A DNA stretch of 64,000 bases from Nocardioides carbamazepini (GCF_024614185.1 NZ_JAHTLF010000018.1:469821-533820), one strand, 5' to 3'. Shown: positions 18,011 to 26,540, counted from the stretch's first letter. Notes: a model not told the origin generated them from the sequence alone. Program-made: numbers and translations.

Positions 18011-18026
18011 TGTGACCGGAGTCACA
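18011..18026. promoter_or_regulatory. CRP/GlxR-type palindrome TGTGA-N6-TCACA
   Basis: The sequence TGTGACCGGAGTCACA is a perfect match to the CRP-family consensus. It lies roughly 50 bases upstream of the start point inferred from the minus-strand -10 TAGACT (17980-17975), which would let a cAMP-receptor-type activator or repressor act on hppA. Confidence 0.6.
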
Positions 18027-18104
18027 TGAGCGTCATGGTTCCGCACCCGCCCAGAGCCCGCGTGTCGGCCGACGCGGGACGTTGCCGGCCCGGAGCGGCA
18101 GGGA

Positions 18105-18232
18105 GCGAGGAACGAGCGACCGGAGGCGGAGGGAGGCGTTGTCACGCGTGCCGACAGTCTTGCCGCCACGCGAACGCCACCACCTACCGGACTCGACCGC
18201 GTGCGCGGAAGCGCGGCGCGAGGAACGAGCGA
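18105..18232. repeat. Direct repeat GCGAGGAACGAGCGA, two copies
   Basis: Exact 15-base copies at 18105-18119 and 18218-18232 flank a 98-base segment in the hppA-bldG gap. Function unknown; it may be one of the short dispersed repeats common in high-GC actinobacteria. Confidence 0.6.
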
Positions 18233-18245
18233 GGCGCTCGCGCCA

Positions 18246-18578
18246 TCAGGTCAGGGCGGCGTCGGCCGAGTCGTGGATGACGAAGACCTTGGCCAGGCCG
18301 GTGATCTTGAAGATCTTGAGCAGGCGGTCGGCGTTGCAGACGAGCTCGAGGGAGCCGTCGTGGGCACGCACCTTCTTCAGCCCGCCGACGAGGACGCCGA
18401 GGCCGGTGGAGTCGAGGAACTCGACGGCCTGCATGTCGACGACGATGTCGTAGGTGCCGGCGGCGACGAGCTCGGTGATGGTGTCGCGCAGCTTCGGGGC
18501 GGTGTAGACGTCGATCTCTCCACCCACGGCAACGACGGTGCGCGCACCGACCTCGCGCGTCGACAGTGTCAGATTCAC
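18246..18578 (-). CDS. bldG: BldG-like STAS anti-anti-sigma factor
   Basis: 110 residues, one STAS domain. The phosphorylatable serine is Ser57 in VEFLDSTGLGVLVGG, and EIDVYTAPKL and KIFKITGLAKVF closely match Streptomyces BldG as I remember it. Such proteins bind anti-sigma factors when unphosphorylated and so release stress or developmental sigma factors. Context also fits: the divergent DECH helicase gene and nearby hppA, tmk and topA recall the Streptomyces bldG region. The anti-sigma gene next to bldG there is missing. Confidence 0.88.
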   Translation of the reverse strand: MNLTLSTREVGARTVVAVGGEIDVYTAPKLRDTITELVAAGTYDIVVDMQAVEFLDSTGLGVLVGGLKKVRAHDGSLELVCNADRLLKIFKITGLAKVFVIHDSADAALT

Positions 18579-18712
18579 GACTTCACCCCGGATAGCTCAC
18601 CTACGTCTGGTGGCACTTATCAAACCATGCCCACCACCCGCACGCGCAAGGCGTGGACATGCCGGCGGTATGCCTACCGCACGTGTCGGGGGTCCGGGGG
18701 AGAATCAGGAGC

Positions 18713-21091
18713 ATGACCGCACAGCCCGATCTCGACGTCGCCCCGGCCGGGCGCCGCGACCCGGGCGCGCTCCTGGACCGGCTGATCGCACTGCCCTCCC
18801 GCGCGGACCGGCTGACCCATCGGGAGCGGGTCCCGGCCCGGGCCGCGGCCTGCGGATCGTGGCCCGGATGGGCCGACCCCGAGGTCGTGGCCGCCTACGC
18901 CGCGCGCGGGGTCGAGCTGCCCTGGCAGCACCAGGTCGCCGCGGCGGAGGCGGCGCACCGCGGCGAGCACGTCGTCGTCGCCGCCGGCACGGCGTCCGGC
19001 AAGTCGCTCGCCTACCTGCTGCCCGCGCTCTCCACCATCCGCGCCAGCCGCGGTCCCCGGGGCCGGCGCGGCGCCACGGTGCTCTACCTCGCGCCCACCA
19101 AGGCGCTCGCCCACGACCAGTGGGCCGCCATCGGCGACCTCGGGCTGGACGTCCGGGTGGCGACCCACGACGGCGACAGCACGGCCGAGGAGCGGGAGTG
19201 GACCCGCGACCACGCGGAGTACGTGCTCTCCAATCCCGACATGCTCCACCGCTCCCTGCTGCCCGGCCACGAGCGGTGGACCTCCTTCTTCCGGTCCCTG
19301 CGCTACGTCGTGGTCGACGAGTGCCACCACTACCGGGGCGTCTTCGGCGCCCACGTCGCCCAGATCCTGCGCCGCCTGCGCCGGGTCTGCGCGGCCCACG
19401 GCGCGTCGCCGACCTTCGTGCTGGCGTCGGCCACGGTCGCCGACCCCGACGTGACCGCCCGTCGGATGACCGGACTCGAGGTAAGCGCCGTGACCGAGGA
19501 CGGCTCACCCCGCGGTGCGCTCGAGCTCGGGCTGTGGGAGCCGCCGCTGACGTCGTACCAGGGCGAGAACGGCGCGCCCGTCCGCCGGCCGGCGACCGCC
19601 GAGACCGCCGACCTGCTGGCCGACCTCGTCATCGAGGAGGTGCGGACCCTGGCCTTCGTGCGCTCGCGACACGGCGTCGAGACCGTGGCCCGACGGGCCG
19701 GCGAGCTGGTCGAGGAGGTCGACCCGTCCCTGGCCGGCCGGATCGACTCCTACCGCGGCGGCTACCTGCCCGAGGAGCGTCGGGGCCTGGAGCAGGACCT
19801 GCGCAGCGGGCGGCTGCTGGGCATGGCGGCCACCAACGCACTCGAGCTCGGCATCGACATCAGCGGGCTCGACGCGGTCGTGGTCACCGGCTACCCCGGC
19901 ACCCGGGCAGCGTTCTGGCAGCAGGTCGGGCGAGCGGGGCGCGACGGCGGCGGCGCCCTCGGGCTGTTCGTCGCCCGCGACGACCCGCTGGACACCTACC
20001 TCGTGCACCATCCCGACGCCCTGCTGGGCCGGCCGGTCGAGGGCACGGTGTTCGACACCGACAACCCCTACGTCCTCGGGCCCCACCTGTGCGCCGCCGC
20101 CCAGGAGCTGCCCGTGACAGTCGCCGACACCGAGCTCTTCGGACCCCGGATGCGGGAGGTGCTCGGCTCGCTGGTCGAGCGCGGGCTGCTGCGGCGCCGG
20201 GCGGCCGGCTGGTACTGGACCGACCGGGCCCGCGCCGCCGACCTCGCCGACATCCGCTCCACCGGCGGCGCCCTGGTGCAGCTGGTCGAGGCCGGGACCG
20301 GCCGGGTGGTCGGCACCGTCGACGGCGGCCGGGCGCACAGCACGGCCCACGAGGGCGCGGTCTACCTGCACCGTGGCGAGACGTGGCTGGTCGAGTCGCT
20401 CGACCTCGACGAGCACGTCGCGACCCTGCACCGCACCGAGGTCGATCACACCACGACCGCCCGCGAGGTCACGGACATCGAGATCGTCGAGGAGCGCGAG
20501 CAGCTCGACTGGGGACCGTGCCGCGTCTCCTTCGGCGCGGTCGAGGTCACCAGCCAGGTGACCTCCTACCTGCGGCGCCGGACCCGCACCGGCGAGGTGA
20601 TCGACGAGAAACCCCTCGACCTGCCGCCGCGGACGCTCGCCACCGCCGCGGTCTGGTGGACCGTGCCCGACGACGTCGTCGCCGGCCTGCTGACCTCGGC
20701 CGGGCTCGCTCCCGCCGACCTGCCCGGCGCCGCGCATGCCGCCGAGCACTGCTCCATCGGTCTCCTCCCCCTCTTCGCGACCTGCGACCGCTGGGACATC
20801 GGCGGCGTCTCCACCGCCCGACACCCCGACACCGGCGTCCTCACCGTGTTCGTCCACGACGGCCACCCCGGCGGCGCCGGCTTCGCCGAGCGTGGGTTCC
20901 ACACCGCGGCCGCCTGGCTGCGCGCCACCCGCGCCACCATCGCCGCCTGCGAGTGCGCGACCGGCTGCCCTTCGTGCATCCAGTCGCCCAAGTGCGGCAA
21001 CGGCAACGACCCCCTCGACAAGGCCGGAGCCGTCGCCCTGCTCGACGTCCTGCTCCGCGAGGCGCCTCCCCCGGCCACCGACCCGGGGTAG
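18713..21091 (+). CDS. DECH-box helicase with DUF1998-type C-terminus (helicase/secretion neighbourhood)
   Basis: 792 residues, superfamily 2. It shows Walker A AAGTASGKS, Walker B VVVDECHHYRG, SAT motif (LASATVADP) and a helicase C domain with ATNALELGID and QQVGRAGR. The C-terminal domain ends with clustered cysteines (CECATGCPSCIQSPKCGNG), a zinc site typical of MrfA/YprA-like helicases. These are linked to repair of crosslinks such as mitomycin adducts in Bacillus. ATG 18713 follows AGGAGC closely; an upstream frame exists but overlaps the bldG promoter region. Confidence 0.88.
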   Translation: MTAQPDLDVAPAGRRDPGALLDRLIALPSRADRLTHRERVPARAAACGSWPGWADPEVVAAYAARGVELPWQHQVAAAEAAHRGEHVVVAAGTASGKSLAYLLPALSTIRASRGPRGRRGATVLYLAPTKALAHDQWAAIGDLGLDVRVATHDGDSTAEEREWTRDHAEYVLSNPDMLHRSLLPGHERWTSFFRSLRYVVVDECHHYRGVFGAHVAQILRRLRRVCAAHGASPTFVLASATVADPDVTARRMTGLEVSAVTEDGSPRGALELGLWEPPLTSYQGENGAPVRRPATAETADLLADLVIEEVRTLAFVRSRHGVETVARRAGELVEEVDPSLAGRIDSYRGGYLPEERRGLEQDLRSGRLLGMAATNALELGIDISGLDAVVVTGYPGTRAAFWQQVGRAGRDGGGALGLFVARDDPLDTYLVHHPDALLGRPVEGTVFDTDNPYVLGPHLCAAAQELPVTVADTELFGPRMREVLGSLVERGLLRRRAAGWYWTDRARAADLADIRSTGGALVQLVEAGTGRVVGTVDGGRAHSTAHEGAVYLHRGETWLVESLDLDEHVATLHRTEVDHTTTAREVTDIEIVEEREQLDWGPCRVSFGAVEVTSQVTSYLRRRTRTGEVIDEKPLDLPPRTLATAAVWWTVPDDVVAGLLTSAGLAPADLPGAAHAAEHCSIGLLPLFATCDRWDIGGVSTARHPDTGVLTVFVHDGHPGGAGFAERGFHTAAAWLRATRATIAACECATGCPSCIQSPKCGNGNDPLDKAGAVALLDVLLREAPPPATDPG

Positions 21092-21101
21092 CCTGCCGCC
21101 C

Positions 21102-21419
21102 ATGGTGATCATCGGGCTGCTCCTCCTCATCATCGGCGTCCTCGGGATCCTCTCGGGCGTCTTCGGCAGCGACTACGACGTCGACGGGAAGGACCGTCGC
21201 ACCACCGAGATCATCGGCATCAACGTCGACCCCGAGGTGCTCTTCCTGCTCGGGGTCGCCTCCGGCCTGCTGATCCTCGCGGGCCTGTGGCTCATGAAGG
21301 CCGGCGCCAAGCAGGGCTGGAAGCGCCGCAAGGAGCAGAAGCGCCTCACGGAGCTCTCCGAGAAGCTCGACCAGGTCGAGCTCGACCGTCGGCGCAGCGA
21401 GCTCTCCGACGACGAATGA
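21102..21419 (+). CDS. Small two-helix membrane protein
   Basis: 105 residues: one transmembrane segment at the N-terminus (VIIGLLLLIIGVLGILSGVF), a second near residues 47-68 (VLFLLGVASGLLILAGLWLM) and a charged, probably coiled-coil cytoplasmic tail (RRKEQKRLTELSEKLDQVEL). No family is recognised. It starts 10 bases after the helicase stop, so it is likely co-transcribed. Confidence 0.7.
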   Translation: MVIIGLLLLIIGVLGILSGVFGSDYDVDGKDRRTTEIIGINVDPEVLFLLGVASGLLILAGLWLMKAGAKQGWKRRKEQKRLTELSEKLDQVELDRRRSELSDDE

Positions 21420-21437
21420 GCTGACCGCGCGAGCCGG

Positions 21438-21839
21438 TCACGGCACCGGAGCCGTCGCCGGTCCTGCTCGTGCGGCCGCGACCAGGTCCTGGTCCTGACC
21501 GAGCCAGCGCGGACCGTCGACCCGGACCTCCACGACCACGTCGCGGCCCTCCACCCGGCACGCGTCCAGCTCGGCGCCGTTGTCGCCGGCGACCTTCGCG
21601 GCGGTCGAGCACGGGTCGCGTGCCCGGCCACCGACCTGTCCCGCCTGTCCCGCCTGGCCCGCCTGCCCGGCCAGTGAGGTCGCGGCTGCGAGCGCGGCCA
21701 GGTCGGCCGCCGCCTGCGCGCGGCGATGCGCCACCACGATCGCTCCGACCACCCCTGACGCCGCGCCCACGAGCAGCAGCACGCCCGCCATCGCGAGGGT
21801 GAGGACGGTCGCCGCGCCGCGCTCGTCACGTGCGGTCAC
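21438..21839 (-). CDS. TadE-like protein (helicase/secretion neighbourhood)
   Basis: 133 residues. The start GTG at 21839 follows GGAGGAGG and overlaps the preceding gene's stop by 4 bases. The N-terminal ERGAATVLTLAMAGVLLLVG with the Ala-rich helix AAADLAALAAATS is the TadG/Rv3654c-like pseudopilin layout: a short basic leader, a single hydrophobic helix and a small extracellular domain with cysteines (CSTAAKV, LDACRVEG). A GQA tripeptide repeat sits in the middle. Probably a minor pilin or assembly component. Confidence 0.75.
   Translation of the reverse strand: MTARDERGAATVLTLAMAGVLLLVGAASGVVGAIVVAHRRAQAAADLAALAAATSLAGQAGQAGQAGQVGGRARDPCSTAAKVAGDNGAELDACRVEGRDVVVEVRVDGPRWLGQDQDLVAAARAGPATAPVP
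21635..21670 (-). repeat. Four 9-bp tandem repeats inside the TadE-like gene
   Basis: Four copies of cctgtcccg-like units (the last two diverged) encode GQAGQAGQAGQ. In-frame units mean copy-number change would not break the gene. Confidence 0.65.
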
Positions 21840-22267
21840 GAGCCTCCTCCTTCCTCCTCGGCGAGCGCGACGGCCTCGGCCTCCAGGGTCGCGCCGGGGA
21901 TCGCGCCGAACAGCCCGCCGGGACCACTGAACCGGCCGCGCGCCCGGACGACGACCCGGTCCCCCACATGCCGCACGGACAGCCGGACGCCGTCGGGCGC
22001 GACCCGCTCGCCGAGCGCCAGCGCCGCTCCCGCGTCGTCGCCGCGGGCCATCGCACGGGCGGCCTCGCGGGCCGCGTCGACGGTGCGGACCTGCGCGACC
22101 GCGACCGCGAGCAGCCACACCAGGCCGGCCGTCAGGGCGAGAAGGATCGGCAGCGCGAGCGCCAGCTCGGCCGTCACCGCACCCCGCTCACCAGTGCCCT
22201 GCTCGGGCTCGGGGCGCCGCCGAGGGCGGGGCGGGCGATCACCCCAGCCCGAGCAGGCCCAGGACAT
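21836..22267 (-). CDS. TadE family pilus-assembly protein
   Basis: 143 residues. After a hydrophilic N-terminus comes ERGAVTAELALALPILLALT and WLLAVAVAQV, the classic TadE signature (Gly-x-x-x-x-Glu followed by a single helix). DAAREAARAMARGD follows, then a small beta-rich extracellular domain. The ATG at 22267 overlaps the upstream DUF4244 gene by 29 bases; a shorter start is possible since the conserved part begins near residue 28. Confidence 0.8.
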   Translation of the reverse strand: MSWACSGWGDRPPRPRRRPEPEQGTGERGAVTAELALALPILLALTAGLVWLLAVAVAQVRTVDAAREAARAMARGDDAGAALALGERVAPDGVRLSVRHVGDRVVVRARGRFSGPGGLFGAIPGATLEAEAVALAEEEGGGS

Positions 22268-22442
22268 GGTCGAACAGCGTCTTGATCAGCTTGTCGCCGA
22301 AACCCCCGCTGAGCAGCTTGTAGAGCAGGCCCGCGAAGCCGGCGCCGGCGGCGGTCGCGACGGCGTACTCCGCGGTCGTGACGCCCCGCTGGTCGTCCGC
22401 GCGGGGACGAGAGGCGGCGGGGCCGAAGGTGGACGGTGCCAA
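22239..22442 (-). CDS. DUF4244 Flp-pilin-like small protein
   Basis: 67 residues from a TTG start at 22442 with GGAGAG 5-6 bases upstream. DDQRGVTTAEYAVATAAGAG is a prepilin-like cleavage and N-methyl region (Gly-Val-Thr-Thr-Ala-Glu-Tyr) followed by one hydrophobic helix, the hallmark of actinobacterial DUF4244 mini-pilins. It is the likely structural subunit of the Tad-like apparatus encoded by the surrounding minus-strand genes. Confidence 0.75.
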   Translation of the reverse strand: MAPSTFGPAASRPRADDQRGVTTAEYAVATAAGAGFAGLLYKLLSGGFGDKLIKTLFDHVLGLLGLG

Positions 22443-22638
22443 GGTTCTCTCCGTTCGTCTGCAGCCGCCCGATGCGGCTGTCGGTCCCGATCGTGCGCGG
22501 CGCGGCCGATCCCGGGGGCCCGACGCCGCCGAGCCTGTGGACGGTGCCCGGCCTCGCTGCGGCCTGGGGACGATCGGCGGCTCCGCCCGTGACGCGAGGG
22601 GCTGCTGATCGGCAGGAGGACCGGCAACTGCTGGCCGG

Positions 22639-23385
22639 TCAGCCACCCACGATGCTGCCCGCGAGCGAGACCGCCAGCGGGACGATCCCCAGCAGCAGGA
22701 ACGACGGCAGCAGGCACACGCCCAGGGGTACGGCGGCGCGGACCCCCACCGCGCGGGCCCGGTCCTCCACCTCCGCCCGAGCGCGGGACCCCAGCTCGTC
22801 GGCGAGCCTCTCAACGGCGGCCACGACCGGCGCCCCGGTGCGGTGGGCTCGGGCCAGTGCCCGGCCGAGCGGGCCGAGCTCCGGGTCGTCCGCCAGCCGC
22901 GCCCAGGTCGCGACCGCGTCGCCACCGAGCCGGAGCCGAGCGGCAGCACCGGACAACCGCGCGGACGCCGCACCGGGCAGCGCCCGACAGACCAGCTCGA
23001 CGGCCTCGGGTGGCGCCTGACCGGCCCGCAGGGCCGCGGCGAGGAGGGTGACGACGTGCGGCAGGTCTCGGCGGACCTCCTCGCGCCGCTGCCGGACCGC
23101 ACGCGGCTCCAGGCGTCCGGCCGTCGTACCGACGACGACCGCGACCGCGACGCCGGCAGGTACGGCCAGGGGGCCACCGACCAGCGCGGCGGATCCGGTG
23201 CCGGCGAGCAGCGCCCACAGGAGACGGCCGCGACGCAGCAGCCCGTCGCTCTCCCCGGGCGCGGGCCCCCGCGGACCGCCACCTCGGCCGGATCCGGCCC
23301 GGGCGGGTCCACGCCGGCCGCACGGCGCCGGGCCGAGCAGCACGGCCGCGGTCACCAGGAGGGCGACGAGAGGCGCCTCAGCCAT
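22639..23385 (-). CDS. Type II secretion F / TadC-like membrane protein
   Basis: 248 residues with an F-domain: RREEVRRDLPHVVTLLAAAL RAG..., then a long amphipathic helical pair (RLRLGGDAVATWARLADDPE), ending in two hydrophobic segments (VPLGVCLLPSFLLLGIVPLA). It forms the inner-membrane platform with TadB and works with the CpaF ATPase. The start at 23385 overlaps the tadB stop by 8 bases. Confidence 0.8.
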   Translation of the reverse strand: MAEAPLVALLVTAAVLLGPAPCGRRGPARAGSGRGGGPRGPAPGESDGLLRRGRLLWALLAGTGSAALVGGPLAVPAGVAVAVVVGTTAGRLEPRAVRQRREEVRRDLPHVVTLLAAALRAGQAPPEAVELVCRALPGAASARLSGAAARLRLGGDAVATWARLADDPELGPLGRALARAHRTGAPVVAAVERLADELGSRARAEVEDRARAVGVRAAVPLGVCLLPSFLLLGIVPLAVSLAGSIVGG

Positions 23386-24178
23386 GGCGGTCGACGTCTC
23401 GGGCGAGCGCCTCGATCCAGGCGAGCCCGGCGTACCCGGACGCCAGCCCGCCGGCGAGGCAGGCCAGCCCGACCGGGTGGCCGAACAGGAACCGAAGCGG
23501 GTCGCCACCGGCCCCGGAGCCCATGACGAGCGCGAGGACGGGCAGCGCCGCCAGCAGCCGGGCGGTCGCGCGCGCCGAGGCGAGCTCGCCGCCGACGACC
23601 CGGCGGGTCCGCTCGCCGGCCCGGAGGTCCGCGGCGACCCGGCCGAGGGTGTCCGCCAGGCCGTGTCCGGTGCGGTGGGCGATCTGCCAGGCCGCGGCGA
23701 CCACGCGCAGGGAGTCGCCGCCCGGCGTCGCGGCCAGCGAGCGCAGCGCGGTCACCACGTCGCCACCGGTGAGCGCGGCCCGGGCCGCGGGCGCGACCAG
23801 CGGCCATTCGGTCGCAGCCCGGTCGAGGGCGCCGGCGGCCGTCTGTCCGGCCGCGAGCTCGGCACGCAGCGCATCGCAGAGATCGACCACCCGACGGCGC
23901 ACCTCGGTGGCGGCGCGGTCGCGGCGACGCGCGGCGAGCGCACGCACGACCGCGGACCCCGCGGCAAGCGCGAGGAGCGGGAGCAGCAGGCTCTGCGGCG
24001 AGCCCGCGAGCAGGATCGCGGCGCCGGCGGCAGCCACCACGACGGCCACAAGGAGGCGGCGACGACCTCGGTCGCCGCCGTCCATGGGCGTGGAGGTGGC
24101 GGAGGCGGCGAGCTGTGCCGGGATGGGCAGGAGCAGTACGACGCCGGCGGCGACGAGCGCCATGACGAGCGGCGCCAT
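23378..24178 (-). CDS. Type II secretion F / TadB-like membrane protein
   Basis: 266 residues with N-terminal hydrophobic helices, the F-domain (EVRRRVVDLCDALRAELAAG; WQIAHRTGHGLADTLGRVAA) and C-terminal membrane helices. GGAGGAGGTG immediately precedes the ATG, whose A is the last base of the cpaF stop (TGATG). It is the second half of the platform with the TadC-like protein. Confidence 0.8.
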   Translation of the reverse strand: MAPLVMALVAAGVVLLLPIPAQLAASATSTPMDGGDRGRRRLLVAVVVAAAGAAILLAGSPQSLLLPLLALAAGSAVVRALAARRRDRAATEVRRRVVDLCDALRAELAAGQTAAGALDRAATEWPLVAPAARAALTGGDVVTALRSLAATPGGDSLRVVAAAWQIAHRTGHGLADTLGRVAADLRAGERTRRVVGGELASARATARLLAALPVLALVMGSGAGGDPLRFLFGHPVGLACLAGGLASGYAGLAWIEALARDVDRHG

Positions 24179-25356
24179 CACCTCCTCCCGTCCAGCAGGT
24201 CCAGCAGCCGCCGCGAGCCCGGCCCGCCCGTCGACGCGCCCGCGGCGTCGAAGGAGACGGCGACCTCGGTCCGGGCGAGTCCGTCGGGTCCGCGGACCAC
24301 CACGGCCACCTCGCCCAGACGTCGTCGGCCGGAGCCCCGGTCGCGCCGGACGTGGAGGACCGCGTCGAGACCGGCCACGAGCTGACTGTGGGCGGCCTCG
24401 CGAGGAAGGCCCGCGCCGAGAGCGAGCGCCTCGACGCGGGCGGGTACGTCGGCCGCCGAGTTGGCGTGCAGGGTCCCGCAGCCGCCCTCGTGACCGGTGT
24501 TCATCGCGGCGAGGAGGTCGACGACCGCGGCATCGCGGACCTCGCCGACCACCAGCCGGTCGGGACGCATCCGCAGGGCCTGGCGCACGAGGTCGCGCAG
24601 GACGACCGCGCCCGCCCCCTCCAGGTTTGCCGGCCTGGCCTCGAGCGCGACGACCTGCGGGTGGTCGGGCCGGAGCTCGGCGGCGTCCTCGACGACGACG
24701 ATCCGCTCGCGGGGGTCGACGGCGCCCAGGAGCGCGGAGAGCAGCGTCGTCTTGCCGCCGCCGGTGCCGCCCGTGACGAGGAACGCGAGGCGCGCGGCGA
24801 CCACGCGCCGCACCACCTCGAGGCCGGGGTCGGTGAGCGCACCGGCAGCGTGCAGCTCGGCGAGGCTGAACCCACCGCGGCGCGGGATCCGCAGCGAGAT
24901 CGCGGTCCCGGGCTGGGCGAGCGGGGCGAGCAGCGCATGGCAGCGGGTGCCGTCGGGCAGCCGCACGTCGGCCCACGGCGCGGCGTCGTCGAGCCGGCGG
25001 CCCCCGCTCGCCACCAGTCGCTGCGCGAGGCGACGACAGGACTCCTCCGAGGGCAGCACGACCTCCGTCGTCTCCACGCCGTCGCCACGGTCGATCCGGA
25101 CCGGGCCCGGGCCGTTGACGAGGACATCGGTCACGCCGGGCAGGCCGAGCAGCGGCTCCAGGGGGCCTGCGCCGATCACGTCGCGCCGCAGCGCCTCGTA
25201 GACGGCGAGCACGGTCGCGTCGCCCACCGGCCTGCCCGTCGCCCGCAGCGCCTGGGCCACCCGGTGCGGGCTGAGGTCGCCGGGCTCCCGGGCCAGCCGG
25301 GCCCGGACCTCCTCCACCAGGCCGGGGACGTTGTCGGTCAGGTCGTCGGGCGTCAT
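24178..25356 (-). CDS. CpaF/TadA family secretion ATPase
   Basis: 392 residues. The N-terminal domain leads to VLVNGPGPVRIDRGDGVE, then the P-loop GGTGGGKTT (Lys at about 202), a Walker B/Asp-box stretch IVVVEDAAELRP, and RPDRLVVGEVRDAAVVDLL with HANSA. These are diagnostic of type II/IV secretion ATPases of the CpaF branch (heli_sec_ATPase group). It powers assembly of the Flp-like fibre. The start overlaps the CpaE-like gene's stop by 4 bases. Confidence 0.9.
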   Translation of the reverse strand: MTPDDLTDNVPGLVEEVRARLAREPGDLSPHRVAQALRATGRPVGDATVLAVYEALRRDVIGAGPLEPLLGLPGVTDVLVNGPGPVRIDRGDGVETTEVVLPSEESCRRLAQRLVASGGRRLDDAAPWADVRLPDGTRCHALLAPLAQPGTAISLRIPRRGGFSLAELHAAGALTDPGLEVVRRVVAARLAFLVTGGTGGGKTTLLSALLGAVDPRERIVVVEDAAELRPDHPQVVALEARPANLEGAGAVVLRDLVRQALRMRPDRLVVGEVRDAAVVDLLAAMNTGHEGGCGTLHANSAADVPARVEALALGAGLPREAAHSQLVAGLDAVLHVRRDRGSGRRRLGEVAVVVRGPDGLARTEVAVSFDAAGASTGGPGSRRLLDLLDGRR

Positions 25357-26444
25357 GCCGCCGCCTCCGCGGCCGGGTCGTCGAGCACGCGGGCCACGGC
25401 CCGGGCGAGCGGACCGCGCAGCGAGCGCAACGGCCCGAATCCGAGGTCGACGGCCTCCGCCAACCCACGCTGGTCGCGCATCTGCGCCCGGACCGGAAGC
25501 CCGACCGCCCGCGCCACCTCCGCGGCGGCGAAGGACTCGCCACGCAGGACGACGCCGGGATCGGCGTGGTCGGCGAACCGGGCGCGCATCCGGGCCGCAC
25601 CCGCGACGCCGACGACGCTGCCGACGGTCACCACCAACAGCTGGTCGCAGCGCGCGGCGACCTCGTCGACCAACGGGTCCGGCGAGCGCGGCAGGTCGAC
25701 GACCACCACCCGATGACCACGACGGGCCGCGGACAAGGCCTCGCGCACCGCGAACGCCTGCAGGCTCTGGGTGCGCCCGTCGACGTACCAGGACAGCACG
25801 CCCAGGCGCCCCCGCCGCGGCAGTGCCTCGCGCAGCGAACGGGCCGAGAGCCGGCCGGTGGTCTGGCACAGCGCGTCCCAGCGGAAGCCTTCGCAGCGCT
25901 CGAGCCCGAGCATCCGGTCCAGACCGGGGCCCTGCGGGTCGCAGTCGACGACGACGGCGTCGCCGGACCGGGCCGCCCACTGACCGAGGGCGCAGGCCAC
26001 GGTGGTCGCGCCGGCCCCTCCGGTCCCACCGATCACCCCGATCACCCGGGCGCGGTCGGGACGGTGCTCGGTGAGGTCGGCGAGCAGCTCGACCAGCCAG
26101 TCGGCCGAGCCGGGCACCTCGATGACGTTCTCGGCACCGAGGTCGAGGGCCGTGCGGAACAGCTCGTCGGGCGGGCGCGGTCCGCCGACGACATAGCTGC
26201 GAGGTCGGGGCTCGGGCGACACCCGCGCCATCACGGCGGCGAGGTCGGCGCCGACGAGGACGACCGGGGCGCGGGTCCACGTGACCAGGGCGGTCCGCGG
26301 GTCACGCGCGATCGTCGGGGCCACGTCGGCCGCGGCGGCGAGCGGCAACAGCTCGGCCAGCAGGTCGTCATCGGCGGTCACCACCAGGGGAGGCACGTCC
26401 GTGGACCGGGCGTGCGGGGAACGGGAAGGTCGGTTGCGGTTCAT
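25353..26444 (-). CDS. CpaE/Ssd-like P-loop ATPase
   Basis: An N-terminal receiver-like domain (about residues 15-120) is followed by a MinD/ParA-type ATPase with deviant Walker A GGTGGAGATT and VVVDCDPQGPG. This is the actinobacterial CpaE homologue of the helicase/secretion neighbourhood, whose mycobacterial relative Ssd affects septum placement. The start is uncertain: ATG 26444 (MNRNRPSRSP) and an in-frame ATG at 26477 are both possible and neither has a good ribosome site. It is divergent from the HAD gene. Confidence 0.8.
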   Translation of the reverse strand: MNRNRPSRSPHARSTDVPPLVVTADDDLLAELLPLAAAADVAPTIARDPRTALVTWTRAPVVLVGADLAAVMARVSPEPRPRSYVVGGPRPPDELFRTALDLGAENVIEVPGSADWLVELLADLTEHRPDRARVIGVIGGTGGAGATTVACALGQWAARSGDAVVVDCDPQGPGLDRMLGLERCEGFRWDALCQTTGRLSARSLREALPRRGRLGVLSWYVDGRTQSLQAFAVREALSAARRGHRVVVVDLPRSPDPLVDEVAARCDQLLVVTVGSVVGVAGAARMRARFADHADPGVVLRGESFAAAEVARAVGLPVRAQMRDQRGLAEAVDLGFGPLRSLRGPLARAVARVLDDPAAEAAA

Positions 26445-26511
26445 GACGAGGTTGTCGCCACCGGCCGACGTCGTCATGCCGCGCCGGGCGCGGCCTGTGG
26501 ATACGACCACC

Positions 26512-26540
26512 GGAACGCCCGGCTGTGGGGAACGCCCGGC
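26512..26540. repeat. Direct repeat GGAACGCCCGGC in the divergent promoter gap
   Basis: Exact 12-base copies at 26512-26523 and 26529-26540 between the CpaE-like and HAD genes. A GC-rich palindrome (26480-26495) lies next to it. It could be a regulator-binding site for either gene. Confidence 0.4.

Larger units (their letters stand above)
17912..18245. other. hppA-bldG gap
   Basis: 334 bases without a convincing gene. It contains the hppA promoter (-10 TAGACT at 17980-17975 on the minus strand), the CRP-type palindrome at 18011-18026, a weaker TGTG-N8-CACA dyad at 17989-18004, and two copies of a 15-base repeat (18105, 18218). In Streptomyces the bldG neighbour is an anti-sigma factor; no open frame for one exists here. 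Confidence 0.6.

Noticed and set aside
22443..22638. Possible additional pilin gene between the DUF4244 and TadC genes
   Set aside because: No frame with a prepilin-like leader or hydrophobic helix was found on either strand.
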